10,629 bases of DNA from Agrocybe praecox (GCA_964017145.1 CAXHKQ010000037.1:1-10629); one strand, 5' to 3'. Shown: positions 1 through 7,029, counted from the first letter of the stretch. A program made the numbers and translations. Notes: generated from the letters alone by a model not told the origin.

Positions 1-64
1 GGCAGGGATTTACCGTCAAGCCAGAGACATTGTTCGCAGGAAGCAACAAACCGTTTCGTTTGAG
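1..64 (+). CDS. Partial exon (3' end) cut by the window edge; gene not identified
   Basis: The stretch ends at a near-consensus splice donor (GAG|GTGAGT), which is the main reason to call it an exon. Two frames stay open to that donor. Frame 2 gives a basic peptide starting AGIYRQARD and ending RRKQQTVSFE, leaving the intron in phase 0. Frame 3 gives a peptide containing GFTVKPETLFAGSNKPFR and leaves phase 2. Frame 1 stops at 61-63. The frame cannot be settled from 64 bases, and a 5' untranslated exon is also possible. If frame 2 is right, RRKQQT resembles a basic-residue kinase target, but that is only suggestive. I do not recognise the protein. The exon start lies outside the window, or possibly at the CAG at 3-5. 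Confidence 0.5.
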
Positions 65-70
65 GTGAGT
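65..70 (+). other. 5' splice site (donor) of a long intron
   Basis: GTGAGT preceded by GAG matches the eukaryotic donor consensus MAG|GTRAGT at every position. It is the strongest splice signal I saw near open coding sequence, and it fixes the likely direction of transcription as left to right. No equally strong acceptor followed by a clear coding exon was found downstream, so the intron probably runs past the right edge or is interrupted only by small or optional exons. Confidence 0.6.
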
Positions 71-429
71 ACATGTTACACAATACCAGTGAAATTCGCA
101 CCATAATAGCACGAGTCGTTGTTCGACATAAGCGCGGGAGTCGTCTGAACAAAATGTCAATGTAGTACGTATTGTATAATGTTTTGCTCACAAACGATTG
201 CTTGCGAAATCACGGTGTCACGGTGGTAGGGCGATTTTCTGCATAGAACATCACATAACATACTTTGTTTTCGTATGCTCCGCATAATACTCACATATTC
301 GCATCGGTGTATATGTGTGTGGGAGTGCCATTCTTCGGTGTGCAAAAAGGGATGATGTGGAAATTCAATGAGCACTACGACAGTTCATGTGTTATATGTG
401 AACGAGCTCGTCCGTGCGTGAATGGGGAG
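71..429. other. Non-coding stretch, no gene seen
   Basis: Intronic sequence just after the donor. Open frames on both strands here are short and have no family resemblance. I saw no hairpin, tandem repeat or clear regulatory motif. The stretch becomes CA-rich towards its right end, where it runs into the microsatellite at 462. Confidence 0.5.
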
Positions 430-461
430 TCACGCACACAGCACACACGCAACAGCACACC

Positions 462-486
462 CACACACACACACACACACACACAC
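462..486. repeat. (CA)12 microsatellite
   Basis: Twenty-five bases of perfect alternating C and A, inside a wider CA-rich belt from about 430 to 505 that also holds GCACACAC variants. The open frames crossing it encode His-Thr or Cys-Val runs and are artefacts of the repeat. The tract is likely length-polymorphic. Confidence 0.95.
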
Positions 487-628
487 TGCCACTCACACCC
501 CGCGTGCACGTTCGCACAGAAAATGGCCGAAGCGTGGTGGAGCGTTGCGGAACGGTAGGCGCGCGAGTTTGCGGGCAAAAAGGAAATTATTCCGTCGCTG
601 CTGCCATTGTCTCTCCGGCCGTACCGCT

Positions 629-645
629 CGCGCGCGCGCGTGCGT
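629..645. repeat. (CG)6 tract, alternating purine-pyrimidine
   Basis: A pure CG run from 629 to 640 continues as TGCGT, giving 17 bases of strict purine-pyrimidine alternation. This is the classic sequence type for left-handed Z-DNA. Its survival argues against CpG methylation in the germline, in line with a dipteran source. Confidence 0.85.
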
Positions 646-1050
646 CGTGACATTGTGCGACGTGATTCGTGGCGATTACAGAGCCGGGCCCATCTGATTG
701 CTGTCGAATACATTTTCCGCCGCGCAACGTGACACGAAAGTGCGCGACGTGCGCGACGCGATTCCGATGAGATTTCAAACGACGGCGCCCGCACATACAT
801 TTGCGCATTTCGGAACACGCACACAGTCGCATTGACATCGCAGCGCGGCGACAGCATGATTAGAAAACGGAATATGCAAAACAGCGCAGATGTGGCCGCA
901 GTGCGTGCGACTTTTCACTTTGTCGCGCTTAGGCGCACTGGCCTCTCCAGATGCCGAGCGCACACGTGCGAAGCCGCTCCGATGCGGTGGCGGCTGCGGC
1001 GACGGCTGCTACGACCCATTATATTCGATATCGCTGTGGCGACGCACATG
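646..1050. other. CpG-rich non-coding stretch, no gene supported
   Basis: The region is rich in CpG, with repeated GTGCGAC and CGCGACG-like words. Open frames occur on both strands because AT-rich stop codons are rare in this composition. None shows a recognisable domain, and Arg/Ala-rich translations are what such DNA gives by chance. One ATGCAAA lies at 874-880, the only copy of the TTTGCAT word in that orientation that I found. Confidence 0.5.
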
Positions 1051-1085
1051 CGACGACAATCGTCGTCGTCGTCGCCGTCGTTGCT
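1050..1085. repeat. CGT triplet tract with adjacent CGACGAC inverted arm
   Basis: CGTCGTCGTCGTCG occupies 1061-1074 and continues imperfectly as CCGTCGTTG. Just before it, CGACGAC at 1051-1057 is the reverse complement of GTCGTCG at 1062-1068, leaving a 4-base loop. A transcript from either strand could form a 7-bp hairpin here. Confidence 0.8.
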
Positions 1086-1164
1086 ACGCGTCGACATAAA
1101 ATTTTCGTTCAGCCGAGCGTGAGCGCGTGCGAGGGTGGCCGCATTCGCAAATCCGCAACCATTG

Positions 1165-1243
1165 TAGTCGGCGTCGTCGTCATGGTTGTCGTCGTCGTTG
1201 TCGCGCGGTCGCCGTTGTCGTCAGCCCTCGTCGTCTCGGCGTG
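1165..1243. repeat. Interrupted GTC/CGT triplet cluster
   Basis: About 80 bases built mostly of GTC/CGT triplets with single-base interruptions (GTTGTC, GTCAGC, CTCGTC). Read as protein it gives runs of valine, serine/arginine or, on the other strand, threonine/aspartate, which accounts for the overlapping open frames. Shorter CGA-oriented blocks at 1302-1312 and 2001-2013 are complementary to it. Confidence 0.8.
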
Positions 1244-1276
1244 ACTGCGTGGCCGGCACGCGCGCACAGATCGGAA

Positions 1277-1284
1277 ATTTGCAT
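1277..1284 (-). promoter_or_regulatory. Exact octamer ATGCAAAT (POU-type site)
   Basis: ATTTGCAT on the + strand is the reverse complement of the octamer bound by POU-homeodomain factors. It sits in a small AT-rich island (AAATTTGCATAATTTAAAC) inside an otherwise CpG-rich segment. It is one of three exact copies in the window. Binding is inferred from the motif alone. Confidence 0.35.
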
Positions 1285-1319
1285 AATTTAAACATTGCGC
1301 GCCGACGACGACATTGCAC

Positions 1320-1920
1320 GTCCCGGATTTATGTCCTCCTGCGGATGCCCGATGCGGACGCCCGACGAGGACGCCAGCGAGAGAGCACAAGAGTGCGTCG
1401 CGTCGCATCTTGTAAGCTTATATGTGAGCGATAGCCCGGAGATGCCCGGCAGCGTGTGCGTGGGTCGCCGGATCGCGCGCACCATGCAGCCGCTCTGCAG
1501 GGCAGCGATTTATGACAGCTAGACACCGGGCCACGACGCGAGCGGGAGAGCATCCCATAGCGCGCGAGGACACACTTTGCTGTGCGCAAAGGCAGAGCGA
1601 GTGCAGCAATGCTGCTGGAATGGTTTTGTGCGGTCGCAATATTGGACTGCGTGCGCGTTTTTGCGGTCTACACGATATTTCTTCCGACGTTTTGCATGGA
1701 ATTCGGTGCAATTAATCAAGGGGAAATATTACACGAGACCAGCATGTCTGTCGCAACGGCGCATGAATGTAATCCGCAATGTGGACAATGGCTGTAGCAA
1801 CCCTTTTTCTGCACGCTGTTCAACCTGTTTGCATTATACTGTGACGGTGTGAGAGCGGAAGGTCGGAACTGGACAGACTCGCACGCCATAACAAATCAAT
1901 TACGACTGACGGCGACGAGG
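1320..1920. other. Non-coding stretch, no gene seen
   Basis: The CpG-rich left part gives way to more balanced sequence after about 1570. Overlapping open frames of 60-99 codons occur on both strands, none with a recognisable family. GTAAGC at 1410 resembles a donor but has no matching acceptor and exon. TTTGCATG at 1691 and GTTTGCAT at 1827 belong to the recurrent TTTGCAT set. Confidence 0.5.
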
Positions 1921-1923
1921 TGC

Positions 1924-1943
1924 GCCACCGACCGCCACCGACC
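1924..1943. repeat. Perfect tandem duplication of GCCACCGACC
   Basis: The 10-base word GCCACCGACC occurs twice with no gap (1924-1933 and 1934-1943). It is a simple local duplication. No function is apparent. Confidence 0.85.
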
Positions 1944-2000
1944 AACAATTGAGCAGCGTAATTGTCGTCGAGACAGACGGACGTAATGTCAGCCAGACGC

Positions 2001-2019
2001 CGACGACGACGATGTCGTC
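2001..2019. repeat. CGA triplets followed by inverted GTCGTC (small hairpin)
   Basis: CGACGACGACGAT is followed at once by GTCGTC. GACGAC at 2005-2010 and GTCGTC at 2014-2019 are perfect reverse complements around a 3-base loop (GAT). The CGA block is also complementary to the CGT-rich cluster at 1165-1243, so a long transcript could pair the two. Confidence 0.65.
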
Positions 2020-2159
2020 ATCATTGTCATATGCATGCAGACATGCAGTCGGTCGGTAACGGCACAGCATAGAATTGCAATCCACCTGTGAATCACACAT
2101 ACAAACTCACACCTAACGTGTGTCACCGCACCGAACGATCGATCGATTTGTCTACTCCT

Positions 2160-2470
2160 ACTCTACACACACAAAACACTTGTTCCCGACACACTCCACA
2201 CAACGGAAAACAAACACACACACACTTTACGTTGACAGCAGCGCACCGAGACGATTGTCTGTTTTTCTGTATGCTCTTGTGCTGCATTGGCGCTTTGTGT
2301 GTCGCATGCGTCGAGTCTGGCTGTGTCGCCGCTGTATGTCTAGATAAAGTACCGTTTTTATGATGTGTGTCTGCTCGTTTGTCTACCTGGCAAAAGGACA
2401 AAACAAAACCAGCACATAAAACATACACACACAAACATGCGCGCCAGCAAACAAACATTGGCAAACATTT
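2160..2470. repeat. CA-rich, strand-asymmetric region with CAAACAT repeats
   Basis: The + strand is dominated by A and C at both ends, including (AC)6 at 2214-2225 and ACACACAC-like words near 2425. CAAACAT recurs at 2432, 2452 and 2462; the last two copies share CAAACATT with a 10-base period. A T/G-rich segment (about 2255-2390) separates the two CA-rich parts. The longest open frame on the opposite strand (2123-2536) is Cys/Val-rich and reflects this composition rather than a gene. Confidence 0.7.
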
Positions 2471-2760
2471 GTACGCGCGGACGAGTGGTTTTGAGGCGGC
2501 ATCAGCCACCAGCACCACGTTCATATGAATAGTCATCGGATGCCAGTATACGGGTACCGCCGACCGGAGCCATCAGCATCAACATTGTACGGCCAGATGA
2601 ACCGGTTCAATTGTGCCCGAGTCGACGCCGTTTGCGGATGCGTAACATATGCGACAAACTACATACGCCAACAGTACCATATATGTATGTAATACAAAAA
2701 CCCATTGATGCGTTCATGCTACATGCTATAGCCTATTCCGCGTATCCAAAATACCCCACT
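2470..2760. other. Non-coding stretch, nothing distinctive
   Basis: Mixed sequence with no long open frame of recognisable content and no notable repeat. TATATGTATGTAATAC near 2681 is a small AT-rich patch. No promoter or splice pair could be supported. Confidence 0.5.
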
Positions 2761-2762
2761 TG

Positions 2763-2788
2763 TCTGTGTGTGCGTGTGTGTGCACACA
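2763..2788. repeat. TG repeat ending in palindrome TGTGTGCACACA
   Basis: An interrupted TG run switches to CA at its end. TGTGTG at 2777-2782 and CACACA at 2783-2788 form a perfect 12-base palindrome. A short alternating CG run (about 2813-2822) follows. Purine-pyrimidine alternation is near-continuous through 2771-2788. Confidence 0.85.
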
Positions 2789-2822
2789 TAATGTCGCATG
2801 TCGCGCAGGCACCGCGCGCGCG

Positions 2823-3480
2823 CACCTAAAACGGTTTTATTGATTTAGCAAATAGCCTGGCCAGTTGAGCGCTCGGATATATAACTTGATCGTCGTCGAC
2901 GGCGACGGCGGGCAGGGCAGCCAATCCAAAGCGGATATCGCTTTAATAGCCGTTTTTGCCCATCGTCCACCGCCGCTATACCGCAACGCGGATTAAAGGC
3001 ACACACTCGCATAGACGCGAGTACACCGCCGGACATGGCGGGCACCGGACACACACCGATAATACGATTATGCCGAAAGATCAGCTCACATTAAACCCGT
3101 TGCATTGTTTTTATTTCGTGTGTAGTTTATGCGAGTGAGTATGAGCGTATAAAACGATTGGAATTGCCATTAATCTGGGCGTCGTGTTTACGACAGCGGT
3201 GACTGCGGCGGTGCGCCGCGTTTGTGGACGGACGCGTTCTTATCTGCGTGCACGATATAATATGTGAGCGATGCGCGCGGAATTCGTAGTCTGGCCACGG
3301 ATCTGGACTGTTGGGAAGCGCGCTGGGGTCGTAAATAAAAACGCAATCCCTCAACCTCGTCGTTTAATGGAGCCAATTTCCATTTGCTCGGATCGGGCGG
3401 GCGCTCCGCTCGGACAAAAGACGTCACCATTCGTGAGGTTCGTTTGGAAAGAAATCGGATAGTCCTTGTATTTCGATGCC
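2823..3480. other. Non-coding stretch, no gene supported
   Basis: Open frames of 60-100 codons occur on both strands (for example opposite-strand 3188-3490 and + strand 3271-3462). They overlap each other and show no domain. CGTCGTCGACGGCGACGGCG near 2891 is a small triplet-rich block with inverted character. AATAAA at 3335 has no gene end beside it that would make it a credible poly(A) signal. Confidence 0.5.
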
Positions 3481-3537
3481 TGTAGAACAAATGAGAATAC
3501 TTATTGTACGTGAGAGCGCAGAGTTAGTGTTAGTGCG

Positions 3538-3740
3538 ATGTCTGGGAAGGCATCACATAAATACTGTTCAGTTAAGTTAATTGTAAGTACAAATATACCA
3601 TAGTCTGAATTGTCCAACAAACATTGACGAGATAATTGTATCTTGCCGTCATTTCTCCAATAAGTATATTTTTAACAGTGAACTATGACACTCGTAAATT
3701 TGTCATGTACTTTCAGACCGAACCTTGTTCATATTTGTAA
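3538..3740 (+). CDS. Weak candidate: tiny spliced ORF or exon pair
   Basis: An ATG at 3538 opens a frame reading MSGKASHKYCSVKLI, which ends exactly at a perfect donor core (ATT|GTAAGT at 3583). A pyrimidine-rich acceptor (CATGTACTTTCAG, ending 3716) lies 134 bases on, and the frame then closes after seven codons at 3738-3740. Such an intron is short but acceptable for a dipteran. Against a gene: the product would be only 22 residues, the region is AT-rich, and single donor and acceptor words of this quality arise by chance in 10 kb. The segment could equally be an alternative 5' exon of the host gene or a decayed element. No family is recognised. Confidence 0.12.
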
Positions 3741-3769
3741 TGTACATGATCCGACCGTCAGGACCGGAG

Positions 3770-3796
3770 TGCATGCATGCGTATGTGTATGTGTGT
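3770..3796. repeat. GCATGCATGC palindrome followed by GTATGT repeat
   Basis: GCATGCATGC (3771-3780) is a perfect 10-base palindrome that contains two overlapping TGCATG words with the preceding T. It runs directly into GTATGTGTATGTGTGT. The TG part is complementary to the CA tract at 3923. Confidence 0.75.
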
Positions 3797-3922
3797 CTGT
3801 GCTGGCTGGTGTGCGCCAGTGGGGCCCTCAGTGCTCGCGAGTGACTGAATGCGCGAAATGGAGACCAGACACGAACACAATAACCACGCACCGAAATGAT
3901 GATGATAAATCGTATGAATTCG

Positions 3923-3936
3923 CACACACACACACA
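3923..3936. repeat. (CA)7 microsatellite
   Basis: Fourteen bases of perfect CA, followed by TATATA. The TG-rich tract about 130 bases upstream could pair with it in a transcript. Confidence 0.9.
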
Positions 3937-3978
3937 TATATTCAACACAAACAACCGGATCCAATGTTGTTATGTTGA

Positions 3979-4002
3979 GCTGCTGCTGCTGCTGCTGCTG
4001 CT
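3979..4002. repeat. (GCT)8 trinucleotide repeat
   Basis: Eight uninterrupted GCT/CTG units. In one + strand frame this reads as a leucine run followed by VVSHVTE, in others as Ala or Cys, so the frame crossing it is a repeat artefact. In RNA, CUG repeats form mismatched hairpins and bind Muscleblind-type splicing factors; that link is general knowledge, not evidence of function here. Confidence 0.9.
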
Positions 4003-4011
4003 TCTGGTAGT

Positions 4012-4023
4012 GTCACATGTGAC
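4012..4023. promoter_or_regulatory. 12-base palindrome GTCACATGTGAC with central E-box
   Basis: The palindrome is perfect, and its core contains overlapping CACATG and CATGTG E-boxes (CANNTG). Symmetric flanks of this kind favour binding of bHLH or bHLH-zip dimers. It lies ten bases after the GCT repeat and about 95 bases before the candidate exon at 4108. Regulatory use is inferred from symmetry and motif only. Confidence 0.4.
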
Positions 4024-4107
4024 CGAGAGCGCTCTTCGTCGCTCGTCTCGTTGGCTTGAAATGTCTGAATACAGAGTGCGTTTTTTCTCTGTCGCTTGCA
4101 CTGCCAG

Positions 4108-4679
4108 TGCCATCAGTATCTGCTCAAACTGACATGCGTGCTGTCGAGCCGACCAGCCCGATGAACTGCACAAGAATGTGGAGCAGCGTGGACAGAATTA
4201 GTTGTTTTTTCGACGAGCGTGCGTATTTTTGTAGTGCAGGCGAGCGTGCGTGTGCATGCGTTGATGTGAGCGACGACGATGCATCGAGCAGCACAGTGGT
4301 CATCTTTCATCAACAATGCTATCAGCATAAATTCTGCTCGCAGCCGGCAGCCGACGCGCACGCGCCCATTGCCGACGCAATTTATCGCCAACTGGCAATT
4401 TGTTTGCGCCAAACAGTGCGCGAGCATACGCAAACGCACACAGATGCGCATGATCTGGCGGCGACTCGGGTCGTGGGTGCGGATGGACGCGCACGGCACG
4501 CGCGCAATATATTCTTGCGTCGGCTGTCCGTCGTCGGTGATGTGCTGCTGACACACGGACGCGACGACGCGACTCGGTCTGCCCACGCGCCGCCGCCATA
4601 CGAGTGCGGCGCGAGAACCTTCAACCTCTATGATGATGACGATGTATGTGTGATGGCGATGGCTATTGTGAACGCGTAA
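4108..4679 (+). CDS. Weak candidate 3'-terminal coding exon, 181 codons from the first ATG
   Basis: A strong acceptor-like run (TTTTTTCTCTGTCGC then CTGCCAG) ends at 4107, after which one + strand frame stays open to TAA at 4677-4679. The first in-frame ATG is at 4134; upstream the frame is open back to a TGA at 4020-4022. Leucine is mostly CTG and valine mostly GTG or GTC, as in mosquito genes, but GCA is frequent for alanine and GAT equals GAC, as in unselected DNA. The product is Cys-, Asp- and Ala-rich with no recognised domain. A 157-codon frame overlaps on the other strand, so low stop density from CpG richness may explain both. No poly(A) signal was seen soon after the stop. Confidence 0.17.
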
Positions 4680-5340
4680 TGTAGTTGATTTTATTGTGCT
4701 TCAGATGACACGACACAAAACGGAGCCATGGCTCGGCGGGGGGAAGCCGGCGAGTGTCCGACTCGGAGTTTATTATTACGATGGTCGTTAAAATGAGCAT
4801 TCTGCAATGACAAAATGACCGCTTCGCTGGCGAACGTGTGAATGGCGAGTGACTGCGGTGCTTGGTGAACAGTGGTTGTCGTAATGTTGTAGGCGCAGAT
4901 TTGCACTCATAATTGGGTGGCATGTTATAGAAAAATTGATTGTAGAATCTTTGATACAGTCATATTCATTATTTCGAAAACATTTTGTACATGTTAGGAC
5001 GTTCAGTCATCCACACATTTTATAGGAGCAACTGTATGCGCAAACATTTCTGTATGTATGTGTGCGCAGTTTAAATACATCATTCTTGTGCAAATGGAGT
5101 ACGTGACCAGACCAGCTGCGCCAAGGATATGTTTGCATGTGTGTGTGTTCAGCCCAGTGCATCATTAACGATAAGGCGATAATCCTCTCGTGAGTCTGAA
5201 TGTGTATAATAATACACAATTACTAAATACTGTTTGCCCGTATATACTACACGGTAGACCGCAGGCTCTGCCACTATACATGATCCAATTATTTCTGGAA
5301 GATACGCAAGCGCATATTATTCTATAGTTGAAATAATGGT
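4680..5340. other. Low-repeat non-coding stretch, no gene seen
   Basis: Composition becomes AT-richer and microsatellites are almost absent. Opposite-strand open frames at 4663-4923 and 5007-5219 have no recognisable content. GTTTGCATG at 5131 is the only motif worth noting. The lack of simple repeats makes this a reasonable place to look for conserved non-coding sequence by alignment. Confidence 0.5.
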
Positions 5341-5341
5341 A

Positions 5342-5393
5342 TAGCTCACTGACAAAGCGATTGGGGCATGAGTGCTGTATTGCATTCGAATCC
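5342..5393 (+). other. tRNA-like box A and box B pair (possible tRNA-derived relic)
   Basis: GGTATAGCTCACTGA (5339-5352) closely resembles the 5' part and box A of many tRNAs, and GCATTCGAATCC (5382-5393) resembles a box B. The 29-base gap fits the internal RNA polymerase III promoter of a tRNA or tRNA-derived SINE. The arms do not fold: the T-stem and acceptor stem lack pairing and the D-stem has only about three pairs. It is therefore not a working tRNA. It may be a decayed SINE head or a chance match. Confidence 0.2.
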
Positions 5394-5840
5394 AATTCCG
5401 AATTGTCATCGTCTTAAGCGCGACGCAAACAAACATCTTACACATATTCGTATAGTGTATATCAATGGGAATATCTGCAACTTCGGGTGCAAATAGGGTA
5501 GGGCACAAATATACCCATATGCAAGATGTGCACTATTCTAGGATTTAGCAAGCACCCGTTCACCCAATACTCTCTCCAACCCGACACACATATCAATCAT
5601 AGCTCCGAAATGTTTCGCGCACACATTATTATGATACACAGTTCAACGATGTGCGCGAGTGTGCACGAGTTTGCGTTACACAGAGAGAACAGAGAACATA
5701 CCTGCGCTCGCATAACTGTGCACATATCAGTGCACATCATCATCAGCAGGTGCATCGCATCATATAAGCTCGGCGTTCCACCCTTTGATCACCCGCATGC
5801 ACAATGCTCCTGCATTCCGCATTGCAATTTGACATAAATA
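5394..5840. other. Non-coding stretch, no gene supported
   Basis: One + strand open frame (5526-5837) has no recognisable content. GTGCACAT occurs twice at a 12-base spacing (5718-5725 and 5730-5737), and GTGCAC also occurs near 5527 and 5661. These are the only patterned words seen. Confidence 0.5.
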
Positions 5841-5844
5841 TTCG

Positions 5845-5863
5845 ATTTGCATAATGTATGCAT
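5845..5863 (-). promoter_or_regulatory. Exact octamer with adjoining TGCATA inverted repeat
   Basis: ATTTGCAT at 5845-5852 is a second exact octamer on the opposite strand. It overlaps TGCATA-ATG-TATGCA (5849-5863), a perfect 6-bp inverted repeat around three bases. Two half-sites facing each other could suit paired homeodomain or POU binding. This is inferred from the motif alone. Confidence 0.35.
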
Positions 5864-5864
5864 A

Positions 5865-6235
5865 AGCTTTTGGGCGAGATGATGCCTAGACATGTTGTGC
5901 CATGCGTATGATGATGCTGCATGCTGTACAGGATGCAGAGACGTAATTCCATTCGAACAATTTAAGCGGATGCCTACCGAATAACTTGCGACGCTACTGT
6001 TTATTGATGATCTTCGCCAGTGACTAGCCGGAGTTTTCGTCTATGGGTGCAGTCTTAGCCAACATTCGGTTGCTTAACTGTTGAAGAACACAGTCGGAAC
6101 AACCGAAAAGCCGCTTCAGCTGCACTAATGCCGATGATTGATGGTAAGCAACGAACTCTCTCTTCGTAAAACGAATTTCTGAATCTAAACAATTATATTA
6201 TAATATGAATGCGCTTAGCATTCAGAAGCTCTTCT
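5865..6235. other. Non-coding stretch, no gene seen
   Basis: No long open frame and no repeat. TGCATG occurs at 5918. CTTCAG at 6114-6119 and ATG|GTAAGC at 6143 could bound a 24-base microexon, but the acceptor has a poor pyrimidine tract and the call was not kept. Confidence 0.5.
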
Positions 6236-6237
6236 GT

Positions 6238-6336
6238 GTTTGCATGTCGTGCGTGTGCGTTTGCATGTGGGTCGGATAAGTGCTCCCCAAACGGGAAATC
6301 GCGCTCTGGCGCGGGTGCAGTCAAACACATTTGCAT
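6238..6336 (-). promoter_or_regulatory. Cluster of three RTTTGCAT octamer-like sites
   Basis: GTTTGCAT at 6238-6245, GTTTGCAT at 6259-6266 and ATTTGCAT at 6329-6336 lie within 100 bases, all in the same orientation; the last is an exact octamer. The first two continue as TTTGCATGT and so also carry TGCATG. The cluster is the densest group of this word in the window and could be a POU-responsive element. If it acts in RNA instead, it could be an Rbfox-type splicing element. Confidence 0.35.
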
Positions 6337-6359
6337 ATCCGTCACACAAACATCCAGAA

Positions 6360-6372
6360 ACACACACACACA
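6360..6372. repeat. (AC)6 microsatellite
   Basis: Thirteen bases of alternating A and C. It lies about 250 bases before the complementary TG tracts at 6623 and 6636. Confidence 0.85.
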
Positions 6373-6460
6373 AATACTCTGTCAGTCAGACTGAGAGCGG
6401 CTCAGTGCCCTGAGGTAGACGACAAATATGCACCTCTATATGATATAATATAGTGGCACT

Positions 6461-6472
6461 ACTGTATACAGT
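6461..6472. other. 12-base palindrome ACTGTATACAGT
   Basis: A perfect palindrome in an AT-rich patch, preceded at 6434-6451 by CTATAT-GATATA-ATATAG, a 6-bp inverted repeat of A/T pairs. Two adjacent dyads could reflect dimer binding sites or a chance product of AT richness. Confidence 0.5.
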
Positions 6473-6622
6473 GGAAATGGTGTGCACAATTGATGCATTT
6501 CGCAAATGCGATTCGCTGCACAGACTTTGCACACGAATGTTCGGCAGAACCGAGACATAAAAATAGAACTGCACGAGGGCACACACATTCAATTTAAATT
6601 TATAGTTTGTCGCTGATGGAAC

Positions 6623-6653
6623 TGTGTGTGTGTGAGTGTGTGTGTGTGTGTGT
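6623..6653. repeat. TG microsatellite, (TG)6 A (GT)9
   Basis: Perfect TG from 6623 to 6634, one interrupting A, then GT from 6636 to 6653. Two + strand open frames starting here read it as Cys-Val runs. Those frames continue to about 7100 but show no recognisable domain. Confidence 0.95.
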
Positions 6654-6839
6654 CGGTGTGCACTGACGGAACATATTCGCATAGAGCACATGCACACATC
6701 CATCCATTTGCCGAATGTGAATGTCGCATGTATCGCACCGAGCTCCCCATATGCCATTGCGCCCGGCGTACAAATCATACACATATTTCACATGCTAAGT
6801 TTGAATCTCGCGGTGTGCGCACAGGCACCCTGTGGGATC

Positions 6840-6873
6840 GTGTGTGTGTGTGTGTCTGTGCGCGCGCATGTGA
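6840..6873. repeat. (GT)8 followed by TGTGCGCGCGCATGTG
   Basis: GT alternation from 6840 to 6855, one break at 6856, then strict purine-pyrimidine alternation through a CG core to about 6873. Mixed TG/CG alternation is a favoured Z-DNA former. It is the longest such block with a CG core in the window. Confidence 0.85.
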
Positions 6874-7014
6874 GTGGCTTTCCAAAATTCAGGCGCGCAA
6901 AATGGAAAATTTGTATAATGCGGCTGAAATACAAATGGTATCGGCTTATCGCCGCGCGCACGAAAAACGTGTCCCATTTGATTTGCACTCCGTGTTACGG
7001 ATTTCGGGTACGCC

Positions 7015-7029
7015 TGTGTGTGTGTGTGT
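7015..7029. repeat. (TG)7 microsatellite
   Basis: Fifteen bases of perfect TG alternation, third in a series of TG tracts (6623, 6840, 7015, 7152) spaced about 140-215 bases apart, all in the same orientation. Confidence 0.9.

Noticed and set aside
375..857. 160-codon open frame on the - strand
   Set aside because: It runs through the CA microsatellite (Cys-Val run) and CpG-rich DNA and overlaps several + strand frames. It has no recognisable domain.
2136..2147. (CGAT)3 as a DREF or origin-type element
   Set aside because: Three copies of a 4-base word only. It does not contain the full TATCGATA motif and has no supporting context.
2123..2536. 137-codon open frame on the - strand, Cys/Val-rich
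   Set aside because: Its content follows from the CA-rich composition of the + strand. There is no domain and no supporting splice or promoter signal.
4113..4586. 157-codon open frame on the - strand
   Set aside because: It overlaps the + strand candidate at 4108-4679. Both probably reflect low stop density in CpG-rich sequence, and this one has no acceptor or donor support.
5339..5410. Functional tRNA gene
   Set aside because: Box A- and box B-like words are present but the acceptor, D and T stems do not pair, so only a relic or a chance match is possible.
6114..6142. 24-base microexon between CTTCAG and GTAAGC
   Set aside because: The acceptor lacks a proper pyrimidine tract and the donor is only partial, so the pair is likely chance.
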